Part shown: positions 7,737 through 16,169 of the stretch, piece by piece
Numbering within the stretch: position 1 is the stretch's first letter
Layout of the letters: each line of letters begins with the position of its first letter
NCBI GenBank assembly: GCA_038890815.1
Contig: JAWAFC010000004.1
Location: 1-64,000, forward strand
Reading direction: 5' to 3'
Length of the DNA: 64,000 nt
From: JAWAFC01 sp038890815
GTDB taxonomy: Archaea > Micrarchaeota > Micrarchaeia > Burarchaeales > JACRGF01
Program-made: the position numbers and the translations under genes
Notes under the pieces: model-generated
What the model was told of the DNA's origin: nothing
What the model saw: only the letters and a program-made list of their open reading frames with translations
Database searches by the model: none

Positions 7737-9275
7737 ATGCAGAAAAGGATCTGGGAGATTGCGCTCAAGCGATGCTTCCTCATTCAGTCAGCCGAGATCT
7801 ACAATCCCCCCGCAGGCTTTTACGATTTCGGGCCTGTGGGCACGGCTTTGAAGAAAAAAATAGAAAATGCCTGGAGGGATTTTTTCATAAGGAGGGAAGG
7901 CTTTCTCGAGGTTGAGACCACTGTTTTTTTGCCCGAGCCCGTGCTGAGAGCAAGCGGGCACGTTGCGCAGTTCGCTGACCCGCTCGTGGAATGCACCAAT
8001 TGCGGGAAGCGCTTTCGGGCTGACGAGCTCATCCGCGACCACATCGGTAAGCATAGGGAAGAGTACTTGGAGAAAAAGCCCGAATGGGCGAGCGTTCGGA
8101 CCGATGGCGTACCGCTCGAAGAGCTGACAAGAATAATCAATACAATGGGGATAGCCTGCCCGGAGTGTGGAGGCGCGCTCACCGAGGCAAAGCCGTTCAA
8201 TCTGATGTTTAAAACAAACATCGGGCCCATAGAGGGAAACACAGCGTATGCCAGGCCCGAAACCGCGCAGGGAATATTCCTCGATTTCCACAGAATTTTC
8301 CGGGCTCACGGAGCAAAACTGCCCATGGGCATAGCCCAGATTGGCAGGAGTTTCAGAAACGAAATATCCCCCCGCCAGGGCCTACTCCGGCTGAGGGAAT
8401 TCACGCAGATGGAGCTTGAGTACTTCTTCGATCCGGGCGAGCCGAGCCACCCGCGCTTCAAAGAAGTGGAGAATGAAATTCTCAGGATATACACCCGGGA
8501 GGAGCAGGCAAAGAACTCGCAGAAAGTCATAGAGGTGAGCGCGGGGGAGGCTGTGAGGAGCGGCCTGATTCCAAACGAGATAATGGCCTATTTCCTCGTC
8601 AGGGAAGCGCAGTTTTACGACTGGATGGGGGTAAAGAATCACCGCTTTAGGCACATGCTGCCAGAGGAAACGCCACACTATTCGAAAGGGAACTTCGACC
8701 TGGAGGTGCACACCTCCTATGGATGGATTGAGACGATTGGAACAGCCTACAGAACAGACTATGATCTGGCATCACATTCGAAGGCGAGCGGCAAAGAGAT
8801 AAGCGTCTTCTTGGAGGGGGAAAAGAAGAAAATTGTGCCGCATGTTGTAGAGCCCTCTTTCGGTGTGGATAGGCTATTCTGGTGCGTGCTGGAGGCGGCC
8901 TACAGAAAAGGAGGCGGGGCGGATGGGCGGGATTGGGAGTGGTTCGATTTCCCCGCGCACATCGCGCCCTTCGAGTGCGCCGTGTTGCCCCTCATGAAAA
9001 AAGATGGGCTTGCCGAAAAGGCAAAGGAGATTGTCGAAATGCTGCGCGCCGAAGGCTTCAACGCGCTGTATGATGAGAGTGGAAGCATCGGCAAGAGGTA
9101 TGCGCGGGCTGATGAAATTGGCGTTCCCTACTGCATCACCATCGACTATGGCACGCTGGAGGACGAGAGTGTGACTATCCGCTTTCGGAACGATGGAAAA
9201 CAGGAGAGGGCGAGGTGGAGAGAACTGCCCGAGAGGCTGCGTGCTTACATAAAACAGAATAAGCTCACTGTTTGA
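7737..9275 (+). CDS. glyS: Glycyl-tRNA synthetase, archaeal/eukaryotic class II type
   Basis: Charges tRNA-Gly. About 512 residues with the alpha2-type GlyRS layout: N-terminal AGFYDFGPVGTALK, then an insertion with two Cys pairs (CTNCGKRF and CPECGG) that may bind zinc. Class II motifs follow: GIAQIGRSFRNE and FTQMELEYFFDP (motif 2 region) and EPSFGVDRL (motif 3). The C-terminal anticodon-binding domain starts near PFECAVLPL. The leaderless start ATG 7737 is about 27 nt after the shared box; ATG 7728 adds three residues. Three tRNA-Gly genes lie at 61-63 kb in this window. Confidence 0.96.
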   Translation: MQKRIWEIALKRCFLIQSAEIYNPPAGFYDFGPVGTALKKKIENAWRDFFIRREGFLEVETTVFLPEPVLRASGHVAQFADPLVECTNCGKRFRADELIRDHIGKHREEYLEKKPEWASVRTDGVPLEELTRIINTMGIACPECGGALTEAKPFNLMFKTNIGPIEGNTAYARPETAQGIFLDFHRIFRAHGAKLPMGIAQIGRSFRNEISPRQGLLRLREFTQMELEYFFDPGEPSHPRFKEVENEILRIYTREEQAKNSQKVIEVSAGEAVRSGLIPNEIMAYFLVREAQFYDWMGVKNHRFRHMLPEETPHYSKGNFDLEVHTSYGWIETIGTAYRTDYDLASHSKASGKEISVFLEGEKKKIVPHVVEPSFGVDRLFWCVLEAAYRKGGGADGRDWEWFDFPAHIAPFECAVLPLMKKDGLAEKAKEIVEMLRAEGFNALYDESGSIGKRYARADEIGVPYCITIDYGTLEDESVTIRFRNDGKQERARWRELPERLRAYIKQNKLTV

Positions 9276-9284
9276 GGTGGTTGT

Positions 9285-9431
9285 GTGACCAGGCTTAAGG
9301 GATTCAAACTGCACATTACAAAGGCCCTGCGAAGGTTGCGCGAGCCCGTGCTGAGGCATGTGAAAAAACTTCGTGAAATCGGGAGAGGAATAGCTGGGCT
9401 TGGAGCAAAAAGGAAAGAGGGAGAAAAATAA
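9285..9431 (+). CDS. Small basic protein, 48 residues
   Basis: A GTG start preceded by a strong Shine-Dalgarno (GAGGTGG) that overlaps the glyS stop opens a 48-codon frame. The product begins VTRLKGFKLHITKALRRLRE and is very basic and probably helical, ending KRKEGEK. Spacing and ribosome site suggest it is translated with glyS. No family is recognised; nucleic-acid binding is a guess from charge alone. Confidence 0.45.
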   Translation: MTRLKGFKLHITKALRRLREPVLRHVKKLREIGRGIAGLGAKRKEGEK

Positions 9432-9442
9432 TTATCGTTCAA

Positions 9443-10345
9443 TTATTGTTCTATTATCCTCTCCTTTACTTTCATGCCGAAATGCCTCGCTCCTTCTTCC
9501 TCAACATACGCGAGCACAGCATCGCCCTTCTTGAGGGCTGCCACGCTTTCACTGCCCTCGGGCGTGAGCACGCGGATGGTCTCGGCATCCTGCACAACTG
9601 CTTTCACCGGCCTGCCAGCTGCCTCTGCTTCGATGAGCAGCATGGGCCTCCACTCGATCTTGTTCCTCACAACAGCCGCCCTGCGCGTGCTTCCGTCCCT
9701 GGCCACAATGAGCACCTCATCGCCCGCCTTTACCTCGCTGAGGTATTTTGTTTTGCCGTCGGCCATAAGCGTGTAGAGCGATATGGCGCCACAATTCACA
9801 CGAAATGGTCTCGAGGCCACGTGCGGGTTCTCGCTGACCTCCGCCTGCATGAGAAGCAGTCCGCTTGAGGCTGAGCCCACCAGCATGCCCTCATCCTTTG
9901 TCATCAGCTCTGCCGTATCGATGCATGCCCGTCCTCCCATGCCGACTTTCCTGATCTCCTTAATCACGGCGGGAACGAGCGCGAGGCGCTCGCCGCTGGC
10001 GAGAAATCTGAGTATCTCCTTCAGCTCGTTCTCCTTCGGTTTCTTCAGAAACACCCCGTCAGCTCCTTTCTCAAGCGTCTGCAGAGCCACTTTGGCCTCT
10101 TCGGCATCCTCCACTTCGGCGATGATTTTTATCTTTTTGGCCAGTGCGACGAGATTCTCAAGAGGAATAACCTTCCAGTTAGGGCAGGAGATGAAAACGC
10201 GTTCCGCTCCTTTCTTCTCAAGCTCCTCAACTTTCTTCAGGTCTTGAAAACTCGCTACGGCGACAGTTTCTCCGGAATTCTTTTCCCTCAGTTTCACCGC
10301 ATACGTTTCGGCGAGCCTCCTGTCCCCCACCCAAATCTCCTTCAT
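9443..10345 (-). CDS. 3-dehydroquinate synthase II
   Basis: Catalyses NAD-dependent oxidative deamination and cyclisation of 2-amino-3,7-dideoxy-D-threo-hept-6-ulosonate to 3-dehydroquinate, the archaeal entry to aromatic amino acid synthesis (MJ1249 family). The 300-residue length fits the family. Characteristic stretches are VGMGGRACIDTAELM, EGMLVGSASSGLLLMQAE, ASRPFRVNCGAI and TLMADGKTKYLSEVKAGDEV. Its ATG overlaps the stop of the upstream gene by 4 nt (ATGA), and that gene makes its substrate. The later shikimate genes are not in this window. Confidence 0.95.
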   Translation of the reverse strand: MKEIWVGDRRLAETYAVKLREKNSGETVAVASFQDLKKVEELEKKGAERVFISCPNWKVIPLENLVALAKKIKIIAEVEDAEEAKVALQTLEKGADGVFLKKPKENELKEILRFLASGERLALVPAVIKEIRKVGMGGRACIDTAELMTKDEGMLVGSASSGLLLMQAEVSENPHVASRPFRVNCGAISLYTLMADGKTKYLSEVKAGDEVLIVARDGSTRRAAVVRNKIEWRPMLLIEAEAAGRPVKAVVQDAETIRVLTPEGSESVAALKKGDAVLAYVEEEGARHFGMKVKERIIEQ

Positions 10346-11115
10346 CGTAGCTCACCGAGCGCGCTTTCCACATCTTTGCCCTTATGCACAATGGCAACGA
10401 TTGCCCGGGTCATCTTGGTGGGATCCTCTGCCTGGAAAACATTCCGGCCCAGGCTCACCCCACTCCCACCCGCCTGGATGCTCTCATAAACCATCTGCAG
10501 CACGTCTTTCGGATTCTCGCTCTTCGCCCCGCCCGCAATGACCACCGGCACGCCGTTGGCGGATTTTACCGCATATTCAAAGGCCTTTCTGCCAGGGTAA
10601 GGTACCTTGATGATGTCCGCGCCGAGCTCCACGCCCGCCCTTACGCATATGGGCACATGCTTCTCGATATCCTCTTTCTTTATGTTGGGCCCTCTCGCAT
10701 ACATCATGGCGAGCAAGGGCACGCCCAGCTCGGCACACTCGCGCGAGATCTCGCCGAAATCCCTGAGCATCTCTTTCTCCCCCACCGCGCCCATGTTGAG
10801 CTGTATGCTCACGCCATCTGCACCCAGGGCAAGCGCCTCCTTCACACTCCCAATGCGAACCCTATCCCTCGGATCGATGGAAAGCGCGGTTGAGCCGTTC
10901 AGCATGATGAGCATGCCTATGTCGTCTTTGATGAAACGTGCATTGCCCTTGTGAACAACAACGCTGTCTGCGCCTCCGACAGCAACTTTATGCACGATAT
11001 CGGCAATGTCCTCGAGTCCTTCCGGGCCCATGCTGAGCCCGTGGTCCATGGGAATCATGACCACCCTGCCATCGCCGCCCATTATCCGGCGTAGCCTGAT
11101 GCTTTTTCCGCTCAT
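10342..11115 (-). CDS. 2-amino-3,7-dideoxy-D-threo-hept-6-ulosonate synthase / class I aldolase family
   Basis: Member of the archaeal DhnA-type class I aldolase family (257 residues). Key features are MIPMDHGLSMGP, the Schiff-base lysine region GADIIKVPYPG, and the phosphate loop VVIAGGAKSENP followed by GGSGVSLGRNVFQ. Pairing with 3-dehydroquinate synthase II argues for the MJ0400 role, condensing a sugar-derived C6 unit with aspartate semialdehyde. Fructose-bisphosphate aldolase activity cannot be excluded. ATG 11115 has an AGGTGG site just upstream; extending to 11229 would run through the promoter. Confidence 0.9.
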   Translation of the reverse strand: MSGKSIRLRRIMGGDGRVVMIPMDHGLSMGPEGLEDIADIVHKVAVGGADSVVVHKGNARFIKDDIGMLIMLNGSTALSIDPRDRVRIGSVKEALALGADGVSIQLNMGAVGEKEMLRDFGEISRECAELGVPLLAMMYARGPNIKKEDIEKHVPICVRAGVELGADIIKVPYPGRKAFEYAVKSANGVPVVIAGGAKSENPKDVLQMVYESIQAGGSGVSLGRNVFQAEDPTKMTRAIVAIVHKGKDVESALGELR

Positions 11116-11157
11116 GAGACCACCTGAAGAGTGAATTTGCATCATTGGACGGCAATC

Positions 11158-11167
11158 TTTAAATTTC
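11158..11167. promoter_or_regulatory. Bidirectional TATA-like box
   Basis: ctttaaattt lies about 25 nt before the leaderless ATG of the PGI gene (11187). In the other direction it gives a short leader containing AGGTGG for the aldolase gene (ATG 11115). Confidence 0.45.
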
Positions 11168-11186
11168 CCTATGTTCGAAGGAAGAC

Positions 11187-11912
11187 ATGGTCCTGCTCGA
11201 TACCGAGCCGCTGAAGCTTTCCTTCGCAAAGGGGGAGCTCTTTCTCGAGAAAAAGCAGCTTAAGCCCACTGTGCGCACGCTCAGGGAGATGCAGGATGTC
11301 GTGCAGGATGTTCGTTTTCTCGTTGAGGCCGATTTGGACACGCCATGCTACTTCATGTACCGAGACCTCTACCCACCTCTCGCTGAAAAGGGCCTTCGTT
11401 ATGACATAACAATACTCCCCCCTCTGCGTCTGGGGAAGGAGTTAAACAAGACTATGGGGCATTACCATCCCGAGGCCACCGAAGGCCTCACCTACTGCGA
11501 GCTGTACGAGGTGGTGCGGGGAAGGGCGCATTACCTTTTGCAGAAAAAGGAAAAGGGTAAGATAACAGAGGTGCTGCTCGTGCGCGCGAGGAAGGGTGAT
11601 GTCGTGCCCATACCACCAAACTATGGCCACGTCACCATAAATCCCGGCAAAACACACCTCGTGATGGCCAACCTCGTGGCGCGGAACTTCGAGTCCATTT
11701 ACCAGGACTACCTCAATATGAGGGGAGGGGCTTATTACGAGTTTGCCGATGGTTCTTTCAGGCAGAATCCGCTGTATGGGAAGCTCCCCGAGCTGAAATT
11801 CATCAACGCGAGGAGGCGGGGAAAGCAAAACATATTGGCGAGATGCCTGGCCCACCCCGAGGAATTCGCCTTTCTCCTAGATCCAAAAAAATGCCCGCCC
11901 ATCAGCGATTAG
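11187..11912 (+). CDS. pgi: Glucose-6-phosphate isomerase, cupin type
   Basis: Interconverts glucose 6-phosphate and fructose 6-phosphate using the metal-dependent cupin fold found in Euryarchaeota, unrelated to bacterial PGI. The metal-binding residues are visible in TMGHYHPEATEG (two His and a Glu) and the later His in PNYGHVTINPG. The YYEFADG stretch after the barrel is also typical. 241 residues, a little longer than the roughly 190-residue type enzymes because of C-terminal sequence. The last codons overlap the convergent pyrC by 4 nt. Confidence 0.93.
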   Translation: MVLLDTEPLKLSFAKGELFLEKKQLKPTVRTLREMQDVVQDVRFLVEADLDTPCYFMYRDLYPPLAEKGLRYDITILPPLRLGKELNKTMGHYHPEATEGLTYCELYEVVRGRAHYLLQKKEKGKITEVLLVRARKGDVVPIPPNYGHVTINPGKTHLVMANLVARNFESIYQDYLNMRGGAYYEFADGSFRQNPLYGKLPELKFINARRRGKQNILARCLAHPEEFAFLLDPKKCPPISD

Positions 11913-13192
11913 GCCAGGCGCTTCCCGAAGCCCCTTTTTGCCAGAACCTGTCCGTCTTCGAAAACAATCGCGCCCCTCAGGATTGTTTTCTTCACCTTGC
12001 CCACGAGCTCCCTGCCTTCGAACGCAGACCATCGGCATTTTGTGTGAAGCTCATCCCCCCTCACAATCCACCTCTCGCGCGCATCCACAAGCACGAGGTC
12101 AGCGTCTTTTCCCACGGCAATTTCCCCCTTGCTCTCCAGGCCGAAAATCTTTGCGGGGGAAGAGCAGGCCATGGCGACAAAGCGCTCAAGCCTGATGCGC
12201 CCTCGCCTGGCCGCATCGAGGAAAAGCGGGAGGGTGGTCTCGAGGCCGGGCATGCCGCTCGGCGAATCGACATACGCTTGTTCCTTCTCATCGCGCGTGT
12301 GTGGAGCGTGGTCTGTGGCAATGCAGTCGATGCGCTCGAGAGCCCCCCACAGGCCAGCGACATCGTGGGGCTCACGCAGTGGCGGATTCACCTTTGCATA
12401 ATTGCCGAGCTCTCTGATGTCTTTTGTGGAAAGGAATAGGTGATGTGGGGTGACTTCGACCGATAGGCCGGATGCCTTGGCAGCTTCCACCTCCTCCCTT
12501 GTCGTGGCATGGCAGAGATGAGTCCTTCGCCCCACTTCCTGGCTCCAGCGCGCTGCCTTTTCCACTGCCCTGAGCGCGCATTGCTTGGGTCTGAGAAGGT
12601 GGTGGATGGAGGCGGTAAGGCGCGTTCCCTCCCTTGCCCTCAAAGCAGCCCGTACGCATTCCTCATCTTCGGCGTGAACTGCGAGGAGCCTATTGTGAGG
12701 AAAACGCTCGAAATGCCCTCTCGCCTCCTCGTCCTTCACGCCCAACGCGCCCGTGCTGTGCCCAAGGTATATTTTGAGGAAGGGAGGTGAGGTCCTCTCA
12801 ACCTCATCCTGATTCCCATCGACCCCGCCGAAATACAGCGCGTAATCGCACACAGCCTTGCTTTTGGCGCGTTCAAGCTTTTCCTGCCAGGCCGCTTTCG
12901 TTGTCGTCGGGGGCTTGGTGTTCGGCATGTCGATGATAGTCGTCACGCCGCCGGCAAGCGCCGCGCATCCGCCCGTGTAAAAATCCTCCTTATGTGTGAG
13001 GCCTGGCTCGCGGAAATGCACGTGGCAATCAACCAAGCCCGGCAGGAGGATAAGCCCCGTGGCATCAACCGTTTCCTCGTCCCCCTCAATCCTGCTCGCC
13101 ACTTTGGCTATCCTCTCTCCCTCAACGAGCACGTCGGCGCGAATGAGCTCCCCCCCCACAACCGCCATCGCGCCGCGGATTAGCATGTCCAT
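11909..13192 (-). CDS. pyrC: Dihydroorotase
   Basis: Third step of pyrimidine synthesis: cyclises carbamoyl-aspartate to dihydroorotate. About 427 residues of the amidohydrolase fold. Zinc ligands are visible in PGLVDCHVHFREPG, LLAVHAEDEE, THLCHATT and the catalytic Asp in CIATDHAPHT; TTIIDMPNTKPPT is also conserved. ATG 13192 shares one base with the pyrK stop (TGATG). Upstream codons to 13291 belong to the pyrK overlap and are not used. It is the last gene of a pyrE-pyrD-pyrK-pyrC minus-strand operon. Confidence 0.95.
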   Translation of the reverse strand: MDMLIRGAMAVVGGELIRADVLVEGERIAKVASRIEGDEETVDATGLILLPGLVDCHVHFREPGLTHKEDFYTGGCAALAGGVTTIIDMPNTKPPTTTKAAWQEKLERAKSKAVCDYALYFGGVDGNQDEVERTSPPFLKIYLGHSTGALGVKDEEARGHFERFPHNRLLAVHAEDEECVRAALRAREGTRLTASIHHLLRPKQCALRAVEKAARWSQEVGRRTHLCHATTREEVEAAKASGLSVEVTPHHLFLSTKDIRELGNYAKVNPPLREPHDVAGLWGALERIDCIATDHAPHTRDEKEQAYVDSPSGMPGLETTLPLFLDAARRGRIRLERFVAMACSSPAKIFGLESKGEIAVGKDADLVLVDARERWIVRGDELHTKCRWSAFEGRELVGKVKKTILRGAIVFEDGQVLAKRGFGKRLA

Positions 13193-13956
13193 CACACCGG
13201 AATTCTCTTGCCGCTCGCATCCCTTGCAAATTTTCCAAAATCGGCCATGCGCTTGACCGCCTCGCTGGTAAAAACTGGCCCGTGTCGGCATACAAGGAAG
13301 CCATCAATCGCGCATGCGCCACAGACCCCAAAGCCGCACCGCATATACCTCTCGAGCGAAAGCTGGCAGGGAATGCCCGCTCGCTCGCAAATATGCAACA
13401 CATCGGCCATCATCCTCTCAGGCCCGCACGCATACACGCAGTCCGGCTTTTCCCTTGCCACATGGGCTTCGAGCGCGCCCGTGACAAATCCCTTGAAGCC
13501 CTCGCTTCCATCATCGGTGGCCACTATCGTGGGGCAGGGGGGGCGGGCGAGCAGAGCGGCCTTTGTCCTGGCCCCCATGAACACGCACGTCTCGATGCCC
13601 TGTTTTGCAGCTTCCTTGATGAGGAACCTCATGGGCGCGAGGCCCGTGCCCCCTGCCACCAACACGATTTTTTTCCCTTGCAGGCGAAACCAGTTGCCGT
13701 ACGGCCCCCTCACCCACAGCCTGTCGCCCTCCTTCAATGCATGCATTCTGTTCGTGACAAACCCTCTGTTGGCGATGGTGAGCGTGAACGGCTCGTCATT
13801 GGCAATGCTCATCGGCCTCTCGCCCACGCCCGGCAGCCAAGCCATGACGAATTGGCCCGGCCTGCTCTCCAGCTTTCCATCGAAAACAAAGCTCTTCACC
13901 CTATCCGTCTCGGCTATGACCTTCTCTATCCTGAAAACTCTGTAGATTTCGCTCAT
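13192..13956 (-). CDS. pyrK: Dihydroorotate dehydrogenase electron-transfer subunit
   Basis: FAD and [2Fe-2S] subunit that passes electrons from PyrD to NAD+. The FAD motif is GERPMSIAN and the nucleotide-binding segment VLVAGGTGLAPM. The iron-sulfur ligands appear as RCGFGVCGACAID with a further Cys in LVCRHG. 254 residues, usual length. Its start overlaps pyrD by 4 nt and its stop overlaps pyrC, consistent with co-translation of the PyrDK complex. Confidence 0.94.
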   Translation of the reverse strand: MSEIYRVFRIEKVIAETDRVKSFVFDGKLESRPGQFVMAWLPGVGERPMSIANDEPFTLTIANRGFVTNRMHALKEGDRLWVRGPYGNWFRLQGKKIVLVAGGTGLAPMRFLIKEAAKQGIETCVFMGARTKAALLARPPCPTIVATDDGSEGFKGFVTGALEAHVAREKPDCVYACGPERMMADVLHICERAGIPCQLSLERYMRCGFGVCGACAIDGFLVCRHGPVFTSEAVKRMADFGKFARDASGKRIPV

Positions 13957-14855
13957 TCCTCCAGCCTCATCTCCTCGATTTTTGAATACCCGTGCTCCCG
14001 CATGAACCTGTCTATGCCGTCACTGATGGTTCTGAACGCGCCCAGCCCGTGCCAGATGAGCGCGCTGCCGACCCCAACCGCACTGGCGCCCGCCATGATG
14101 AACTCCACCGCATCCTCGCCCGTGCGTATGCCCCCCATGCCGATGATGGGCACATCCACCGCTCGCGCGATCTCATAAACGCACCTGAGCGCGATGGGCT
14201 TTATGGCCGGCCCACTCACCCCGCCGAACTTATTTCCCAGCACTGGTTTTCTCGCCTGGATGTCTATCCTCATGCCGGGCCCGAGCGTGTTCACCGCGGT
14301 GATGCCATCCGCGCCGGCATCCACGCACGCCTTGGCGATGGCCGCTATGTTCCTGACATTCGGGGAGAGCTTGGCGAACACGGGCATCTTCACCTCGCTC
14401 TTCACCCTGTTCACCACCTCGGCAGCCGCTTCGGGAGAATCGGCGAACACGATGTCGCCTTTCGCGGCATGCGGGCAGGAGAGATTGAGCTCTATGATGT
14501 CGGGCGCGGCTTCGGAGATCTTCACCGCCACTGCGGCAAAGTTTTCGGGCGAATCGGCGAAAACGCTTGCGATGAGCGGAACCTGGCTCATCCGCTTGTA
14601 TTCCCTGAGCTCGGCGACCGTTTCCTCAACACCAGGGTTGCTGAGGCCCACGGCATTCATGACGATGTTGTCCCAGTAGATGACTGCTGGCAGCTCGTGG
14701 CCCCGCTTAGCAGCAAGCGAGCAGGACTTGCTGGCCACAGCGCCCGCGCCGGCCCGCGCGCACATCGCCAACGAGCCCGCGCTCACTCCGAGATATCCGG
14801 AGCACAGCACCGTCGGGTTGGGCAGCCGCACTCCACACAGCTCCACCCCGACCAA
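13953..14855 (-). CDS. pyrD: Dihydroorotate dehydrogenase, class 1B catalytic subunit
   Basis: Oxidises dihydroorotate to orotate with FMN. Class 1B is shown by the catalytic Cys in IIELNLSCPHAAKG and by the adjacent pyrK. Other FMN-barrel motifs are MPVFAKLSPNV, GITAVNTLGPGM, GGVSGPAIKPIAL and IIGMGGIRTGEDA. 300 residues, normal. It starts 3 nt after the pyrE stop and overlaps pyrK by 4 nt. Confidence 0.96.
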   Translation of the reverse strand: MVGVELCGVRLPNPTVLCSGYLGVSAGSLAMCARAGAGAVASKSCSLAAKRGHELPAVIYWDNIVMNAVGLSNPGVEETVAELREYKRMSQVPLIASVFADSPENFAAVAVKISEAAPDIIELNLSCPHAAKGDIVFADSPEAAAEVVNRVKSEVKMPVFAKLSPNVRNIAAIAKACVDAGADGITAVNTLGPGMRIDIQARKPVLGNKFGGVSGPAIKPIALRCVYEIARAVDVPIIGMGGIRTGEDAVEFIMAGASAVGVGSALIWHGLGAFRTISDGIDRFMREHGYSKIEEMRLEE

Positions 14856-14858
14856 TCC

Positions 14859-15458
14859 TCACACCCTCGCGCTTTTGATATAGCTGAGCACTCTCTCCTT
14901 CTGCTCGCTGGTTATCTTCCCATTCCTCTCAAGCATGTCGAGCATGCCGCTGAGCTTGAGCAGGGCATGGAGCCTGTACCCCCCTCTCTCCAGCGCTTCC
15001 GCACCCCCCTGTTCCCTATCGATGACCACAACGACATCGCGCACTTTGAGGCCGGCGTGCTCGAGCGGCCTGATGACCTCGAACTTGCTCTCGCCAGTCG
15101 TTATCAGGTCATCCACGACTATGACGGTCTCCCCTTTACTCCACACCCCCTCGATGAGCTGCGCCGTGCCATAGCTTTTGGCCTCCCTGCGCGCATAAAT
15201 CATCGGCTTATTGGTCTCGAGGGAGAGGGCTGTGCCGATGGGCAGCGCGGCATACGGAACGGCCGCTATTTTGTCGAACTCAAGCCGTGCCACGAGGCCG
15301 GCGAGCTCGCGGGCCACCAGCCTCAGAACAGCCGGGTAGGAGGCGAGGATTCTGAGGTCAATGTAGATGGGCGAGAGCATTCCAGATTTGAGGCGGAACT
15401 CTCCGAACTTCACGCAGCCTATCTTGTACAGCTCAGAAATCAGCTCCTCGCCAGCCAT
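14859..15458 (-). CDS. pyrE: Orotate phosphoribosyltransferase
   Basis: Converts orotate and PRPP to OMP. About 199 residues. The PRPP motif is ETVIVVDDLITTGESK; FGEFRLKSGMLSPIYIDLR is the conserved N-terminal part. First gene of the minus-strand pyr operon. ATG 15458 is the conservative start; GTG 15464, two codons upstream, is about 27 nt from the aatttaaa box and may be the leaderless start. The longer frame to 16145 is antisense to the HEAT-repeat gene. Confidence 0.93.
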   Translation of the reverse strand: MAGEELISELYKIGCVKFGEFRLKSGMLSPIYIDLRILASYPAVLRLVARELAGLVARLEFDKIAAVPYAALPIGTALSLETNKPMIYARREAKSYGTAQLIEGVWSKGETVIVVDDLITTGESKFEVIRPLEHAGLKVRDVVVVIDREQGGAEALERGGYRLHALLKLSGMLDMLERNGKITSEQKERVLSYIKSARV

Positions 15459-15487
15459 GCCCACACCGCGCTTTCTTCTCCTCCACA

Positions 15488-15495
15488 ATTTAAAT
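15488..15495. promoter_or_regulatory. Shared bidirectional TATA box
   Basis: A near-palindromic atttaaat-type box is centred near 15491, about 27 nt from GTG 15464/ATG 15458 (pyrE, minus) and GTG 15519 (HEAT gene, plus). Confidence 0.5.
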
Positions 15496-15518
15496 AGTTT
15501 GTTCAACAAGTGTGGCCC

Positions 15519-16169
15519 GTGAAGAAGCCAAAGCAAAAACCCGTCGTGGGAAAAAAAGAGAGGAGGGCCAAAGAGCTCCTGCTCGAGCTGCGTGCTTCCG
15601 AGAGCGAGGCGCGTGCCGCCGCGGCAGCCGAGCTTGGCGAGCTCGGCCTGCCGAGCATAGTCCCTCACCTCATTCCGCTGCTTGAAGACAATGCCTGGAG
15701 CGTGCGACTCGCCGCGCTCAACGCGCTCGGCAAGCTGAACACGCGGGATGCGCGCGCGGCCATATTGCGGTGTCTCGGCGACCGTTACACGCGCGTGCGC
15801 GCTGAGGCCGTGCGCTGGTGTGGCAGGCTGAGGATGGCCGAATCGGTCGAGCCCCTCTGCCGCATTCTGCTTGAGGAAAAGCTTCCATTCATCCGGTGCG
15901 CCGTCGCCACCGCGCTCGGCGAGATCGGCAGTCCCAGAGCGATAGGCCCGCTCGTGCGCGTGCTCAAGGGCAGCGAGCACGCCTCGCGCATTTGCGCTGC
16001 GCAGGCCCTGGGCAAAATCGGCGGCCCTGCGGTTGTGCGCGCGCTCGAGGATGCGCTCAAGGACAGGAGTGCTGAGATAAGGCGAGAGGCAGCAACCATT
16101 CTCCGCGCGCTCGGCGCGACCTACACGCCGCGCCCGCCCGCGCACGGCAAGAAAAGGCGACCAAAATAG
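15519..16169 (+). CDS. HEAT-repeat protein
   Basis: About 216 residues made almost wholly of HEAT/PBS-lyase-type helical repeats (for example IVPHLIPLLEDNAWSVRLAA, PLVRVLKGSEHASRICAAQA and EDALKDRSAEIRREAATILR), with basic ends (VKKPKQK, KKRRPK). Such repeats are protein-interaction scaffolds; no enzymatic function is implied. GTG 15519 fits the leaderless distance from the box at 15488-15495; GTG 15510 would add three residues. It ends where the convergent pyrF ends. Confidence 0.78.
   Translation: MKKPKQKPVVGKKERRAKELLLELRASESEARAAAAAELGELGLPSIVPHLIPLLEDNAWSVRLAALNALGKLNTRDARAAILRCLGDRYTRVRAEAVRWCGRLRMAESVEPLCRILLEEKLPFIRCAVATALGEIGSPRAIGPLVRVLKGSEHASRICAAQALGKIGGPAVVRALEDALKDRSAEIRREAATILRALGATYTPRPPAHGKKRRPK

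Noticed and set aside
13992..15497. 501-residue plus-strand frame over pyrD and pyrE
   Set aside because: Antisense shadow; no domain, and both pyr genes are certain.
14859..16145. 428-residue frame reading through pyrE and antisense to the HEAT-repeat gene
   Set aside because: Only the last 199 residues match orotate phosphoribosyltransferase; the rest is Arg/Ala-rich antisense of the HEAT gene.
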